From Vibrio sp. Y2-5 (GTDB taxonomy: Bacteria; Pseudomonadota; Gammaproteobacteria; Enterobacterales; Vibrionaceae): 64,000 nt of DNA. The stretch spans positions 434,001-498,000 of the forward strand of contig NZ_JACVEG010000001.1 of the NCBI RefSeq assembly GCF_014596725.1. The letters are read 5' to 3'. Below the pieces are notes generated by a model. The model was not told the origin of the DNA. It worked only from the letters and a program-made list of their open reading frames with translations, and made no database searches. Both the position numbers and the translations under genes were made by a program. Positions within the stretch are counted from its first letter, which is position 1; each line of letters begins with the position of its first letter. This document shows positions 48,587 to 59,958 of this stretch, one piece after another.

Positions 48587-49537
48587 ATGTATAGCAAAAT
48601 TTTAGGTACTGGCAGCTACCTGCCATCTCAAGTGCGTACTAACGCTGATTTAGAGAAAATGGTAGATACTAGTGATGAGTGGATTGTCACTCGTACCGGT
48701 ATTCGCGAGCGTCGTATTGCAGCTGAAGATGAAACAGTTGCCGATATGGCGTTTTATGCAGCACAAAATGCGATCGAAATGGCGGGCATTGATAAAAACG
48801 ACATCGATCTCATTATCGTGGCAACCACAAGCAGCAGCCATACGTTTCCTTCATCTGCCTGTCAGGTTCAAGGGAAACTGGGCATTAAAGGCTGCCCAGC
48901 TTTTGACTTAGCCGCTGCGTGTTCAGGCTTTATTTACGCACTCTCGGTTGCAGATCAGCATATCAAGACCGGCATGTGTAAAAATGCATTGGTTATTGGT
49001 GCCGACGCGCTGTCAAAAAGTTGTGACCCAACGGATCGCTCAACCATCATTTTATTTGGTGATGCTGCTGGTGCAGTAGTACTGGGCGCAAGTAAAGAGC
49101 CGGGTATTCTTTCAACTCACATCTATTCAGATGGTGAGTTCGGTGAATTGTTGAGCTTACCAGTGCCAGAGCGTGGTGGTGATGCTGACAAATGGCTGTA
49201 CATGGCTGGTAATGAAGTCTTTAAAGTGGCGGTGACTCAGTTGTCTAAGCTGGTTAAAGATACGTTAGAAGCAAACAACATGCATAAGTCTGAGTTGGAT
49301 TGGCTGGTTCCGCATCAAGCGAACTATCGCATTATTTCTGCGACAGCGAAAAAACTCTCTATGTCTCTTGACCAAGTAGTATTAACGTTGGACAGACACG
49401 GTAATACTTCGGCGGCGACGGTTCCAACGGCGCTTGATGAAGCGGTTCGTGACGGCCGTATCAAACGTGGTCAAAACCTATTATTAGAAGCTTTTGGTGG
49501 CGGTTTCACCTGGGGCTCAGCTTTGGTTAAATTTTAA
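48587..49537 (+). CDS. fabH: 3-oxoacyl-ACP synthase III
   Basis: FabH condenses acetyl-CoA with malonyl-ACP to start fatty acid synthesis. The 316-residue protein has the catalytic Cys in DLAAACSGF, His in PHQANYRI and Asn in GNTSAATVP. It follows plsX by 5 bp. A hairpin lies between fabH and fabD. Confidence 0.97.
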   Translation: MYSKILGTGSYLPSQVRTNADLEKMVDTSDEWIVTRTGIRERRIAAEDETVADMAFYAAQNAIEMAGIDKNDIDLIIVATTSSSHTFPSSACQVQGKLGIKGCPAFDLAAACSGFIYALSVADQHIKTGMCKNALVIGADALSKSCDPTDRSTIILFGDAAGAVVLGASKEPGILSTHIYSDGEFGELLSLPVPERGGDADKWLYMAGNEVFKVAVTQLSKLVKDTLEANNMHKSELDWLVPHQANYRIISATAKKLSMSLDQVVLTLDRHGNTSAATVPTALDEAVRDGRIKRGQNLLLEAFGGGFTWGSALVKF

Positions 49538-49592
49538 CAACGTTACATTATAACCATACGGTTTTTGTAATAATTGAACGTTACTATAGTCT

Positions 49593-49626
49593 TTAAGGCG
49601 TTGAAATAACGCCTTAATCATTTTTG
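49593..49626 (+). terminator. Terminator or attenuator hairpin before fabD
   Basis: TTAAGGCGTT and AACGCCTTAA form a perfect 10-bp stem with a 5-base loop, followed by TCATTTTTG. The T run is interrupted, so it may be a partial terminator; the fabD Shine-Dalgarno GAGGAAA follows directly. Confidence 0.6.
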
Positions 49627-49637
49627 AGGAAACAGCA

Positions 49638-50561
49638 ATGAGCAAGTTTGCTATCGTATTTCCAGGTCAAGGTTCTCAAGCTATCGGTATGCTTGCAGAG
49701 CTTGCACAGCAGTATGATGTAGTTAACCAAACCTTTGCAGAAGCATCTGATGCATTGGGCTATGATTTGTGGGCATTGGTTCAAAACGGTCCTGTTGAAG
49801 ATCTAAACCAAACTTTCCGTACACAGCCTGCATTACTTACAGCGTCTGTTGCTATTTGGCGTGTATGGCAAGAACTGGGCTTGGAACAACCAACGGTTCT
49901 TGCAGGTCACAGCTTAGGTGAGTATTCAGCACTAGTGTGTGCAGGTGTAATCGACTTCAAACAGGCGATCAGCTTAGTTGAGCTTCGTGGTAAAGCGATG
50001 CAAGATGCCGTTCCTGCTGGTACTGGCGCAATGTATGCGATCATCGGCCTTGCTGATGAAGCGATTGCTAAAGCTTGTGAAGAAGCGGCACAGGGTGAAG
50101 TGGTTTCTCCAGTAAACTTTAACTCGCCAGGTCAAGTGGTGATTGCTGGTCAAAAAGACGCAGTTGAACGTGCTGGTGCATTATGTAAAGAAGCGGGCGC
50201 TAAACGTGCGTTGCCTCTGCCTGTTTCTGTTCCTTCACATTGTGCATTGATGAAGCCTGCAGCTGAACGTTTAGCTGCTGCTTTAGCTGAAATTGAATTC
50301 AATACGCCTCAAATCCCTGTGATTAACAATGTGGACGTTGTTGCGGAAACAGATCCTGCAAAAATTAAAGACGCACTTGTTCGCCAGCTTTACAGCCCGG
50401 TACGTTGGACTGAAGGCGTAGAGAAGATGAGTGAACAGGGCGTTGAGAAACTGCTAGAAATGGGTCCAGGTAAAGTTCTGACTGGCCTAACTAAACGTAT
50501 TGTAAAAACCTTAGACGCAGCAGCAGTGAACGATATTGTTTCACTAGAAGCAGCTAAGTAA
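49638..50561 (+). CDS. fabD: Malonyl-CoA:ACP transacylase
   Basis: FabD loads malonyl groups onto ACP. The 307-residue protein has FPGQGSQAIGML, the active Ser in GHSLGEYSALV, PVSVPSHCALM with the catalytic His, and the C-terminal EMGPGKVLTGL. GAGGAAAC precedes the ATG, and fabG follows after 15 bp. Confidence 0.97.
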   Translation: MSKFAIVFPGQGSQAIGMLAELAQQYDVVNQTFAEASDALGYDLWALVQNGPVEDLNQTFRTQPALLTASVAIWRVWQELGLEQPTVLAGHSLGEYSALVCAGVIDFKQAISLVELRGKAMQDAVPAGTGAMYAIIGLADEAIAKACEEAAQGEVVSPVNFNSPGQVVIAGQKDAVERAGALCKEAGAKRALPLPVSVPSHCALMKPAAERLAAALAEIEFNTPQIPVINNVDVVAETDPAKIKDALVRQLYSPVRWTEGVEKMSEQGVEKLLEMGPGKVLTGLTKRIVKTLDAAAVNDIVSLEAAK

Positions 50562-50576
50562 ATATAGGAACCAAAC

Positions 50577-51323
50577 ATGAGTCAATTCATGAGTTTAGAA
50601 GGCAAAGTTGCACTAGTTACTGGTGCAAGCCGTGGTATTGGTAAAGCTATCGCTGAACTATTTGTAGAACGCGGTGCTACAGTAATTGGTACTGCAACGA
50701 GCGAGAGCGGCGCGCAAGCAATCAGCGCTTATCTTGGCGATAACGGTAAGGGTTTAGCTCTTAACGTTACTGATGCAGAATCTATTGAGACAGTATTGAA
50801 AGCAATCAACGATGAGTTTGGTGCAATCGATATTCTAGTGAACAACGCAGGTATCACTCGTGATAACTTGTTGATGCGTATGAAAGACGACGAATGGTCA
50901 GATATTTTAGATACTAACCTGACTTCGATCTTCCGTATGTCGAAAGCTGTACTACGCGGTATGATGAAAAAGCGTAGTGGCCGTATCATCAACGTCGGTT
51001 CTGTTGTCGGTACTATGGGTAACGCTGGACAGGCAAACTATGCGGCAGCAAAAGCAGGTGTGATTGGTTTTACAAAATCAATGGCACGTGAAGTTGCTTC
51101 TCGTGGTGTGACTGTTAACACTGTGGCTCCAGGTTTTATCGAAACAGATATGACAAAAGCACTGAATGATGAGCAACGTGCTGCTACACTTGCACAAGTA
51201 CCAGCTGGTCGTTTAGGTGATCCACGTGAAATTGCTTCTGCAGTTGCATTTTTGGCTTCACCAGAAGGCGCTTATATTACGGGCGAAACTTTGCACGTAA
51301 ATGGCGGCATGTATATGGTTTAA
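50577..51323 (+). CDS. fabG: 3-oxoacyl-ACP reductase FabG
   Basis: FabG reduces 3-oxoacyl-ACP with NADPH. The 248-residue SDR has a complete signature: TGASRGIG, NNAGITRDN, Ser in INVGSVVG and YAAAKAG. AGGA lies 7 bases before ATG 50577; an internal ATG at 50589 is less favoured. The gene is followed by the separate acpP promoter region. Confidence 0.97.
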   Translation: MSQFMSLEGKVALVTGASRGIGKAIAELFVERGATVIGTATSESGAQAISAYLGDNGKGLALNVTDAESIETVLKAINDEFGAIDILVNNAGITRDNLLMRMKDDEWSDILDTNLTSIFRMSKAVLRGMMKKRSGRIINVGSVVGTMGNAGQANYAAAKAGVIGFTKSMAREVASRGVTVNTVAPGFIETDMTKALNDEQRAATLAQVPAGRLGDPREIASAVAFLASPEGAYITGETLHVNGGMYMV

Positions 51324-51555
51324 TGCCATTTTTGTGCTAAGTTGGAAACAGAGTTGTATTTGTTAACGACTTTGTACATGAATTGATATAAAAATGCGCA
51401 AGATTTGTGCATGATATATGTCATAAATGGTGTGAATTTCGGTTAAAATCGCCAAATTTGTGGTTTGACCAGCAAGGACCCCCTTGCAACTTTCCCTAGT
51501 TAGAATAAACTACGGAATCATCGCATTAGGCGAAATCTGTAAAGGAAAAGAAAAA

Positions 51556-51789
51556 ATGAGCAACATCGAAGAACGCGTAAAGAAAATCATTGTTGAACAG
51601 CTAGGTGTAGACGAAGCAGAAGTTAAAAACGAAGCTTCTTTCGTTGAAGATCTAGGTGCGGATTCTCTAGACACTGTAGAACTAGTTATGGCTCTAGAAG
51701 AAGAATTTGACACTGAGATTCCTGACGAAGAAGCAGAGAAAATCACTACTGTTCAAGCTGCGATCGACTACGTAAACAGCGCTCAGTAA
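51556..51789 (+). CDS. acpP: Acyl carrier protein
   Basis: This 77-residue acidic protein carries growing acyl chains on phosphopantetheine. The modified Ser is in [10 protein letters not shown]. The start is ATG 51556 with AAAGGAAA upstream; an in-frame ATG-like start at 51484 would add 24 residues of leader sequence. It has a 232-bp upstream region and its own terminator, as expected for one of the most abundant proteins. Confidence 0.98.
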   Translation: MSNIEERVKKIIVEQLGVDEAEVKNEASFVEDLGADSLDTVELVMALEEEFDTEIPDEEAEKITTVQAAIDYVNSAQ

Positions 51790-51799
51790 TGTCTCTTCC

Positions 51800-51829
51800 C
51801 AGGCGGTCATCTGACCGCCTGAGTTTTTC
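51800..51829 (+). terminator. Intrinsic terminator of acpP
   Basis: CAGGCGGTCA and TGACCGCCTG form a 10-bp stem with a 2-base loop, followed by AGTTTTTC. Confidence 0.88.
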
Positions 51830-51880
51830 TCAATCATCTTTACCTCTCATAGAATTTTTCAATTCCCGGAGAATATGATC

Positions 51881-53125
51881 GTGTCCAAGCGTCGTGTCGT
51901 TGTCACTGGCATGGGTATGTTGTCACCAGTGGGCAACACAGTAGAATCTTCTTGGAAAGCCCTGCTAGCTGGTCAAAGTGGTATTGTTAATATTGATCAC
52001 TTTGATACAACCAATTTTTCAACTCGTTTCGCAGGTCTTGTTAAAGACTTTAATTGCGAAGATTACATGTCTAAAAAAGAAGCCCGCAAGATGGATTTGT
52101 TTATCCAATATGGTATTGCTGCGGGTATTCAAGCATTAGACGATTCTGGTTTATCGATCACTGAAGAAAATGCTCCACGTGTTGGTGTTGCTATTGGTTC
52201 AGGTATCGGTGGTCTGGAATTGATTGAAAGTGGCCATTGTTCACTTTTAGAAAAAGGCCCACGTAAAGTTAGCCCTTTCTTTGTACCATCAACCATCGTA
52301 AACATGATTGCTGGTAACCTATCTATTATGCGTGGTCTACGTGGTCCAAACATCGCTATTTCAACAGCATGTACGACTGGTTTACACAACATCGGTCATG
52401 CCGCTCGTATGATTGCATACGGTGATGCAGAAGCTATGGTTGCTGGTGGTGCAGAAAAAGCATCAACGCCGTTAGGTATGGCTGGTTTCGGTGCTGCTAA
52501 AGCGTTATCGACTCGTAATGATGAGCCTCAAAAAGCTTCTCGCCCTTGGGACAAAGACCGTGATGGTTTTGTACTAGGCGACGGCGCAGGCATTATGGTA
52601 CTTGAAGAGTACGAACATGCTAAAGCTCGTGGCGCTAAAATTTACGCAGAAATCGTAGGCTTCGGTATGTCTGGTGATGCTTATCACATGACTTCACCAA
52701 GCGAAGACGGTTCTGGTGGCGCACTGGCGATGGAAGCTGCGATGCGTGATGCAGGCTTAACTGGTGTTCAAATCGGTTATGTGAATGCTCACGGCACATC
52801 GACTCCTGCGGGTGACGTTGCTGAAGTGAAAGGCATCAAACGTGCGTTAGGCGAAGAAGGTTCGAAACAAGTTCTTATCTCTTCGACTAAGTCAATGACT
52901 GGACACCTATTAGGTGCAGCGGGTTCTGTTGAATCTATCATCACAGTTATGTCGCTCGTTGATCAAGTTGTTCCACCAACAATTAACCTCGAAAACCAAG
53001 AAGAAGGTTTAGACGTTGATCTTGTTCCAAACACTGCACGTAAAGTGGAAGGTATGGAATACGCAATGTGTAACTCGTTTGGTTTTGGTGGTACAAACGG
53101 ATCATTGATCTTTAAACGCGTATAA
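51881..53125 (+). CDS. fabF: 3-oxoacyl-ACP synthase II
   Basis: FabF elongates acyl-ACP, including palmitoleoyl to vaccenoyl-ACP. The catalytic Cys is in [10 protein letters not shown] and the two His in [12 protein letters not shown] and [12 protein letters not shown] choose GTG 51881 ([10 protein letters not shown]), which matches the E. coli N-terminus and has GGAG nine bases upstream; the ATG at 51875 leaves only three bases after GGAG. This gives 414 residues, against 413 in E. coli. Confidence 0.95.
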   Translation: MSKRRVVVTGMGMLSPVGNTVESSWKALLAGQSGIVNIDHFDTTNFSTRFAGLVKDFNCEDYMSKKEARKMDLFIQYGIAAGIQALDDSGLSITEENAPRVGVAIGSGIGGLELIESGHCSLLEKGPRKVSPFFVPSTIVNMIAGNLSIMRGLRGPNIAISTACTTGLHNIGHAARMIAYGDAEAMVAGGAEKASTPLGMAGFGAAKALSTRNDEPQKASRPWDKDRDGFVLGDGAGIMVLEEYEHAKARGAKIYAEIVGFGMSGDAYHMTSPSEDGSGGALAMEAAMRDAGLTGVQIGYVNAHGTSTPAGDVAEVKGIKRALGEEGSKQVLISSTKSMTGHLLGAAGSVESIITVMSLVDQVVPPTINLENQEEGLDVDLVPNTARKVEGMEYAMCNSFGFGGTNGSLIFKRV

Positions 53126-53150
53126 AGTTCATCGAACTGTACTTGTTTTG

Positions 53151-53190
53151 AAACGGCTTGATGCTTAGCATTAGGCCGTTTCTTTATTTT
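53151..53190 (+). terminator. Terminator between fabF and pabC
   Basis: AAACGGC..TGATGC pairs with GCATTA..GCCGTTT in a long hairpin, followed by CTTTATTTT. Confidence 0.78.
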
Positions 53191-53204
53191 CAGGGAGCGG
53201 AAAT

Positions 53205-54008
53205 ATGTTTTGGATAAATGGTGAACCGAATGACCTTATTTCAGTAAGCGATCGCTCATTTCAATACGGTGATGGATGCTTTACGACTATGTTGACCAAG
53301 CATGGTGAAATTCAGCATTGGCAATTTCATCTAGACCGTATGGAAGCGTGCTTAAAAGTCCTCGGTATTCCGTTTCCCGATTGGTTGCAAGTCGAACAAT
53401 GGTTGAAACGAGCTCTTCTTTCTGATGAGAGGGCTGGTCTTAAATTGCATATTACCCGAGGCACAGGTGGGCGAGGGTACAGCCCGGCACAAGTCACGCA
53501 ACCTAACGTTACGATTAGCAACTTTTCTTTTCCCTCTCACTATGCACAATGGCAATCCGAAGGTTTGCAACTTGGTATTTGTTCCCAGCGTATGGGATTA
53601 AATCCTATGCTTGCGGGGCACAAACATAACAATCGCCTTGAGCAGGTTCTACTCAAAAACGAAATGGATTTGGCTGGCTATCTCGATGGTTTATGTTTGG
53701 ATATTCAAGGACATATTGTTGAGACTACTGCCGCCAATATTTTTTGGGTAAAAGGTGCTACTTTGTATACGCCTTCGCTAAAAAATGCAGGTGTTTCAGG
53801 TGTGGCTCGTAGAATTATATTAGAATACGCCCATCAACTTAATTTGAAGGTGGTTAAAGGTGATTTCGAACTCGATCATCTTGATAATGCCGAAGAAGTT
53901 TTTATCTCTAATTCACTGTTAGAGATCGCGCCTGTGGTTCAAATATCGGAGCGTAAGTACTCGATTGGACAACAGACGTTAAGAATTCAGGAGAAATTTA
54001 ATTCGTGA
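53205..54008 (+). CDS. pabC: 4-amino-4-deoxychorismate lyase
   Basis: PabC releases p-aminobenzoate for folate synthesis. The 267-residue class IV aminotransferase-fold protein has SDRSFQYGDGCFTTML, the PLP lysine in AGHKHNNRLEQ and VETTAANIFWV. CAGGGAGCGG precedes the ATG. The stop overlaps the mltG start, in the order seen in E. coli. Confidence 0.95.
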   Translation: MFWINGEPNDLISVSDRSFQYGDGCFTTMLTKHGEIQHWQFHLDRMEACLKVLGIPFPDWLQVEQWLKRALLSDERAGLKLHITRGTGGRGYSPAQVTQPNVTISNFSFPSHYAQWQSEGLQLGICSQRMGLNPMLAGHKHNNRLEQVLLKNEMDLAGYLDGLCLDIQGHIVETTAANIFWVKGATLYTPSLKNAGVSGVARRIILEYAHQLNLKVVKGDFELDHLDNAEEVFISNSLLEIAPVVQISERKYSIGQQTLRIQEKFNS

Positions 54009-55018
54009 TTAAAAAGTTATCTTTTCTATTGGTCGTTCTTTTGCTGTGTGTAGCGGGTACCTATTTTTATATACAAAGCGAAGTGAACAGCTATCTTGCC
54101 CAACCTTTAAAAATAGAAGAGCCACAAATAGTCACTATTCAAAGTGGCACCAGCTTAAATCGAGCTATGTCTATGCTGGTGGAAAAGAGCTGGATCAATC
54201 CCACGTCATTGACTTCACTCATTCATCGATTGCACCCTGAGCTCGCTGGTTTAAAAGCAGGGACTTATCAGCTCACACCAGATATGACGTTAAACCAAGC
54301 ATTGAGTCTAGTCATTTCAGGTAAAGAACATCAGTTTGCTATCACGTTCGTAGAAGGTAGTCGTTTCGCTGAATGGAGAGATATCCTCGCTAACAATCCT
54401 TATCTGAAACACACATTAGCTGGTTTGTCTGAGAAAGATATAGCTCAAAAATTAGGGATTGAACGAGATAAGCTGGAAGGTCTATTTCTTGCGGAAACTT
54501 ACCATTTTACTAATGGTGTAAGTGACTTAGATATTTTGAAGCGTGCGCATGTAAAGCTGAACGACATTCTTACCGCTGAGTGGGATAAACGACAAAGTGG
54601 TTTACCCCTGAAATCGTCCTACGAAGCGCTGATTTTGGCATCAATCATTGAAAAAGAAACCGCAGTAGAAGATGAGAGAACGCAGATCTCATCGGTATTT
54701 GTTAATCGACTCAACAAGCGTATGCGGCTTCAAACAGACCCTACAGTGATTTATGGCATGGGTGAAAATTACGATGGGAACATTCGTAAGAAAGATCTCA
54801 AAGCTCCCACACCGTACAACACGTATGTAATTTTTGGTTTACCTCCAACGCCTATTGCTATGGCGGGCCCAGCGTCAATCAATGCGGCACTAAATCCAGA
54901 CCAAAGCAGTTATTTGTACTTTGTCGCCAGTGGTAACGGTGGTCATGTGTTTTCCAAGACACTGGCAGAGCATAACCGCGCAGTACGCGCCTATCTAAAG
55001 CAGATTCGTAATCAATAA
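54005..55018 (+). CDS. mltG: Endolytic murein transglycosylase MltG
   Basis: MltG cuts nascent glycan strands in the periplasm and so ends their elongation. The 337-residue protein has one N-terminal membrane anchor (about 5-24), a LysM-like segment (about 40-95) and the YceG catalytic domain with the Glu in ASIIEKET and [11 protein letters not shown]. The start is GTG overlapping the pabC stop (GTGA). Confidence 0.95.
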   Translation: MIKKLSFLLVVLLLCVAGTYFYIQSEVNSYLAQPLKIEEPQIVTIQSGTSLNRAMSMLVEKSWINPTSLTSLIHRLHPELAGLKAGTYQLTPDMTLNQALSLVISGKEHQFAITFVEGSRFAEWRDILANNPYLKHTLAGLSEKDIAQKLGIERDKLEGLFLAETYHFTNGVSDLDILKRAHVKLNDILTAEWDKRQSGLPLKSSYEALILASIIEKETAVEDERTQISSVFVNRLNKRMRLQTDPTVIYGMGENYDGNIRKKDLKAPTPYNTYVIFGLPPTPIAMAGPASINAALNPDQSSYLYFVASGNGGHVFSKTLAEHNRAVRAYLKQIRNQ

Positions 55019-55647
55019 TGAACTCAAAATTTATCGTAGTAGAAGGCCTAGAAGGGGCTGGGAAAAGTACCGCTATTCAAGCGATTGTAGAAACCTTACA
55101 TGAATTTGGTGTCGACCAAATCACGCGTACTCGCGAGCCTGGTGGCACTGTACTAGCAGAGAAAATGCGTGAATTGGTGAAGCAGGAACACGAAGGTGAG
55201 GTACTGCAAGACATGACCGAACTGCTTCTTATGTATGCTGCACGTGTTCAGCTGGTTGAGAATGTTATTAAACCCGCTCTTGAAAAAGGAAATTGGGTGG
55301 TTGGTGATCGCCATGATATGTCTTCGCAGGCTTATCAAGGAGGAGGTCGCCAAATCTCACGTCAAACCATGCAAAGTTTGAAACAGACGACTCTGGGTGA
55401 CTTCAAGCCTGATTTAACCCTTTATCTCGATATCGACCCTAAAGTAGGTTTAGAGCGTGCACGAGGACGTGGTGAGCTTGATCGTATCGAGAAAATGGAT
55501 ATCAGCTTCTTTGAGCGTACGAGAGAGCGCTATCTAGAAATTGCAGGTTCGGACAATTCGGTGATAGTAGTCAATGCAGAACAAACCATAGACAAAGTAG
55601 CGCAGGATATTAAGTACCAGCTACAACAATGGCTGAAGAGCATATAG
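55018..55647 (+). CDS. tmk: Thymidylate kinase
   Basis: Tmk phosphorylates dTMP to dTDP. The 209-residue protein has the P-loop [17 protein letters not shown], the DR motif in [16 protein letters not shown] and the Arg-rich LID ([10 protein letters not shown]). It overlaps the mltG stop by one base (TAATG). Confidence 0.97.
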   Translation: MNSKFIVVEGLEGAGKSTAIQAIVETLHEFGVDQITRTREPGGTVLAEKMRELVKQEHEGEVLQDMTELLLMYAARVQLVENVIKPALEKGNWVVGDRHDMSSQAYQGGGRQISRQTMQSLKQTTLGDFKPDLTLYLDIDPKVGLERARGRGELDRIEKMDISFFERTRERYLEIAGSDNSVIVVNAEQTIDKVAQDIKYQLQQWLKSI

Positions 55648-55655
55648 GGAGCAAT

Positions 55656-56621
55656 ATGCGAGAACTCCATTCTTGGTTACAAAGCAGCTGGAATAGCTGG
55701 AAGCATCAATTAGACAGCAATAGTTTCGCTTCGGCGACCTTGTTGTCATCCTCTCCCGGCTTAGAAACATTTCAGTTAGCCGAGCAATTTGCACGTTCAT
55801 TAATGTGCAGCACTTCCACAAGTGAACCTTGCGGCTTTTGTCATGGTTGTGATTTGATGCAATCAGGTAATCATCCTGATTACCATGTTGTAAAACCTGA
55901 AAAAGAAGGAAAGGCGATTACCGTAGAGCAGATACGACAGTGTAATCGCATTGCTCAGGAGTCTTCTCAGCTCTCAGGCTATAGGCTGTTCGTGATTGAA
56001 CCCGCAGAGGCGATGAACGAGTCAGCAGCGAACGCATTACTGAAGACACTCGAAGAGCCGCCAGAAAAGTGTGTGTTTGTTCTTATTGCTTCAAAAGCCA
56101 GTAATTTGCTACCTACGATTGTTAGTCGATGTCAGCAAGTTACGATTCCGGACCCACAATCAGCGATCGTCACTCAATGGTTACAGAATGAATTGGGTGC
56201 TGATATTGAGCCCTATGTTGCTCACATTAATGGTGATGCTCCTATACAGACCAAAGCTTTTATTCAAGCCGGTGATTTAGATGCGTATAAGTCTATTGAA
56301 GAGAGTTTGATTGCTGCGGTGCAAGGCGATACAGAAGCCGCACTGAAATGCGCGAGTAAACTTAATGAGTCTCCGATTGTGCGCTTAACTTGGCTTTGGT
56401 ATTTACTTACCGACGCTCAAAAAGCACATTTTGGTGTCGTTCAGCCAAACTTTACTCCCGGATGTCATACTTTATCATCAGTATTGAACTATGTTGTTTT
56501 AGAGCAACAGAGTTCAGAACTTGCCAACTTAATAGAAAAGCTACGCCATTTCACTGGTCTAAATAGTGAGCTTTTAATTATGGATTGGATATTTAAATTT
56601 AATGAGGAAACATGTTTGTAG
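55656..56621 (+). CDS. holB: DNA polymerase III subunit delta'
   Basis: HolB is part of the clamp-loader complex. ATG 55656 gives 321 residues with AGGGAG four bases upstream; the frame can be extended to 55629 but that overlaps the tmk end. The zinc-binding Cys cluster (SEPCGFCHGCDLM), ALLKTLEEPP and the SRC motif IVSRCQQV are present. The Walker A region is degenerate, as expected for delta'. It overlaps tatD by ten bases. Confidence 0.95.
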   Translation: MRELHSWLQSSWNSWKHQLDSNSFASATLLSSSPGLETFQLAEQFARSLMCSTSTSEPCGFCHGCDLMQSGNHPDYHVVKPEKEGKAITVEQIRQCNRIAQESSQLSGYRLFVIEPAEAMNESAANALLKTLEEPPEKCVFVLIASKASNLLPTIVSRCQQVTIPDPQSAIVTQWLQNELGADIEPYVAHINGDAPIQTKAFIQAGDLDAYKSIEESLIAAVQGDTEAALKCASKLNESPIVRLTWLWYLLTDAQKAHFGVVQPNFTPGCHTLSSVLNYVVLEQQSSELANLIEKLRHFTGLNSELLIMDWIFKFNEETCL

Positions 56622-57379
56622 ATTCACACTGTCATCTGGATAAACTGGATTATCAAGATTTACACACTGATATATCAGATGTGGTGAACAAAGCCGCTCA
56701 AGCGAATGTAAAACAGCTATTGTCGGTTGGTGTTACGCTAGATTCGTTTCCTAACATGATTGAAATGATCACGCCATTTGAGAATGTCCATGCCACATGC
56801 GGTGTTCACCCATTAGATGTGGAAAGTGAGTTCGCGTTGGATAAGTTTCACGAATATGCCAAACATCCTAAGGTCGTTGCGATTGGTGAAACTGGCTTGG
56901 ATTATCATTATCAACCTGAAACCGCAGAGTTGCAGAAGTTGCGTTTCTCCCAGCAAATAGAAACCGCAGTAGCACTCAATAAACCGCTGATCATCCATAC
57001 GCGCAATGCACGAGAAGACACCTTGACGATGCTAAAACAAGGTGGAGCAGAACGCTGCGGTGGCGTGATTCATTGTTTCACTGAAGATTTAGCTTTTGCT
57101 GAAGCGGCGATGGATTTAGGTTTTTACATATCTATCTCAGGGATTGTTACATTTAGACAAGCAACAGAACTGAAAGAAGTTGTGAAAGTGCTGCCTATTG
57201 AACGCTTGCTCATTGAAACGGATTCTCCATACCTAGCCCCAGTTCCACATCGAGGCAAAGAGAACCAACCAGCTTATGTTGTTGAGGTTGCTGCGTACAT
57301 AGCGCAGTTAAAAGGATGTTCACTTTCTGAAATTGCGGAAAAAACGACCCAAAACTACCATGATCTTTTTTTGCGATAG
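56612..57379 (+). CDS. ycfH: TatD-family metal-dependent hydrolase (YcfH type)
   Basis: This 255-residue TIM-barrel hydrolase has metal ligands DSHCHLD, GETGLDYHY, IHTRNA, IHCFT and ETDSPYLAPVPHRG. Family members act as DNases or D-aminoacyl-tRNA-related hydrolases. It is the last gene of the block pabC-mltG-tmk-holB-ycfH, the same order as in E. coli, and is followed by ptsG after a terminator. Confidence 0.94.
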   Translation: MFVDSHCHLDKLDYQDLHTDISDVVNKAAQANVKQLLSVGVTLDSFPNMIEMITPFENVHATCGVHPLDVESEFALDKFHEYAKHPKVVAIGETGLDYHYQPETAELQKLRFSQQIETAVALNKPLIIHTRNAREDTLTMLKQGGAERCGGVIHCFTEDLAFAEAAMDLGFYISISGIVTFRQATELKEVVKVLPIERLLIETDSPYLAPVPHRGKENQPAYVVEVAAYIAQLKGCSLSEIAEKTTQNYHDLFLR

Positions 57380-57396
57380 AAATCAACATTTGGTGT

Positions 57397-57424
57397 AAAA
57401 AGGAGCGTTTGCTCCTTTTTTTAT
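57397..57424 (+). terminator. Intrinsic terminator of the holB-ycfH block
   Basis: AAAAAGGAGC and GCTCCTTTTT flank a 4-base loop and are followed by T. Confidence 0.92.
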
Positions 57425-57534
57425 TGGAAAAGTCGAGAAAAGTGGAGTTTAGGTATCTTGTTTACTAAATATGTTGATTTTGAGAGGCTAAAACAAACCA
57501 ATGTAATTTTGTTACATAAAATAACATGATGCCC

Positions 57535-57557
57535 AATTTTATTTACGCAGTAAAATT
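57535..57557. promoter_or_regulatory. Palindrome resembling an Mlc/NagC-type operator
   Basis: AATTTTA and TAAAATT flank the 9-base core TTTACGCAG about 270 bp before ptsG. A/T arms round a GC-containing core are like the ROK-repressor (Mlc, NagC) sites that control ptsG in E. coli, but the exact consensus match is imperfect. Confidence 0.35.
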
Positions 57558-57757
57558 ATTGGTTTTAACTTTTAAAGCCATTAAAAACAAATAGATATGT
57601 AGCTTGTAATGCTTTTCAGAGGTCAGATCTGATTGTGATCTGCCTAATACTTTGAAACTTAATTTCGTAACTAAGTAGAATCCATGAGGAGCATCAATAT
57701 ATATTTAGAGCCGGAAAATATAATACATTTTGTGGTTACATTTTCATTGGGTGCTAA

Positions 57758-59254
<1,497 letters not shown>

Positions 59255-59278
59255 TCCTCAGACATTTCTTCCCCTATA

Positions 59279-59307
59279 GAAAAGGAGACTTCGGTCTCCT
59301 TTTTTTG
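59279..59307 (+). terminator. Intrinsic terminator of ptsG
   Basis: AGGAGAC and GTCTCCT with a TTCG loop, followed by seven T residues. Confidence 0.93.
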
Positions 59308-59417
59308 TGTATAAATTCCTACAAATTTCTGATATTCCCTCACCGCACAATGACACAACTGAAAGGTTGCTTGGGTACCTTGTTACTTTTGTATAGCAAT
59401 GGTACTTGGAATTACAT

Positions 59418-59822
59418 ATGAAGAAATTAGGGATTGTCGCCTTACTACTTGGCACCTCATTCGCTGTTCATGCACAACAAAACAAAGGCTTCGAAGTCGG
59501 TATGGCTTTAGACCAACAGCTAAGCGCTGTATTTGAAATCGACGACCAATATCGTTTTATTTTAGGTAACGATGGTGCGGCATTTGATTACATCTTCGCT
59601 CAGGGAAGCTTCAACAGCCCAGATGTGCCTTTTGACTGGTATGTCGGAGGTGGTGCGTGGGCTGAATGGGAAGATGATTTTGGTGCTCGGCTACCGTTAG
59701 GCATCAATTGGCAGTTCAACAACCGCTTTAACCTTTATGGTCAGGTACACCCTGAAATCAACTTCTATGGCGGCCCTGAATTGCAGATTGGAGCAGCATT
59801 AGGTCTCACTTATCATTTTTAA
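59418..59822 (+). CDS. Small exported beta-barrel-like protein
   Basis: The 134-residue product starts at ATG 59418 (MKKLGIVALLLG) and has a clear signal peptide, probably cut after VHA. The mature part is made of alternating hydrophobic/polar strands rich in Tyr, Trp, Phe and Gly (FDWYVGGGAWAEWEDDFGA, LGINWQFNNRFNLYGQVHPE) and ends in the aromatic residue of LTYHF, the usual outer-membrane sorting signal. An earlier TTG at 59406 is not needed. The protein may be a small barrel or an open sheet; function unknown. It stands alone after ptsG. Confidence 0.75.
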   Translation: MKKLGIVALLLGTSFAVHAQQNKGFEVGMALDQQLSAVFEIDDQYRFILGNDGAAFDYIFAQGSFNSPDVPFDWYVGGGAWAEWEDDFGARLPLGINWQFNNRFNLYGQVHPEINFYGGPELQIGAALGLTYHF

Positions 59823-59958
59823 TATCAGTACATATTTAGTTATGTGATTACCCGCCTTTCCCGACTTAAGTAGTTAACCGTATCATATAGGTGTGTTGTC
59901 TTAGCCATGCTGAACATGGCTGGACTTAATCCTATTTGAACAAGAGTGTGAACACTTG

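Noticed and set aside
51875..51880. ATG start of fabF two codons earlier
   Set aside because: Only three bases separate it from GGAG, and family N-termini begin at the GTG at 51881.
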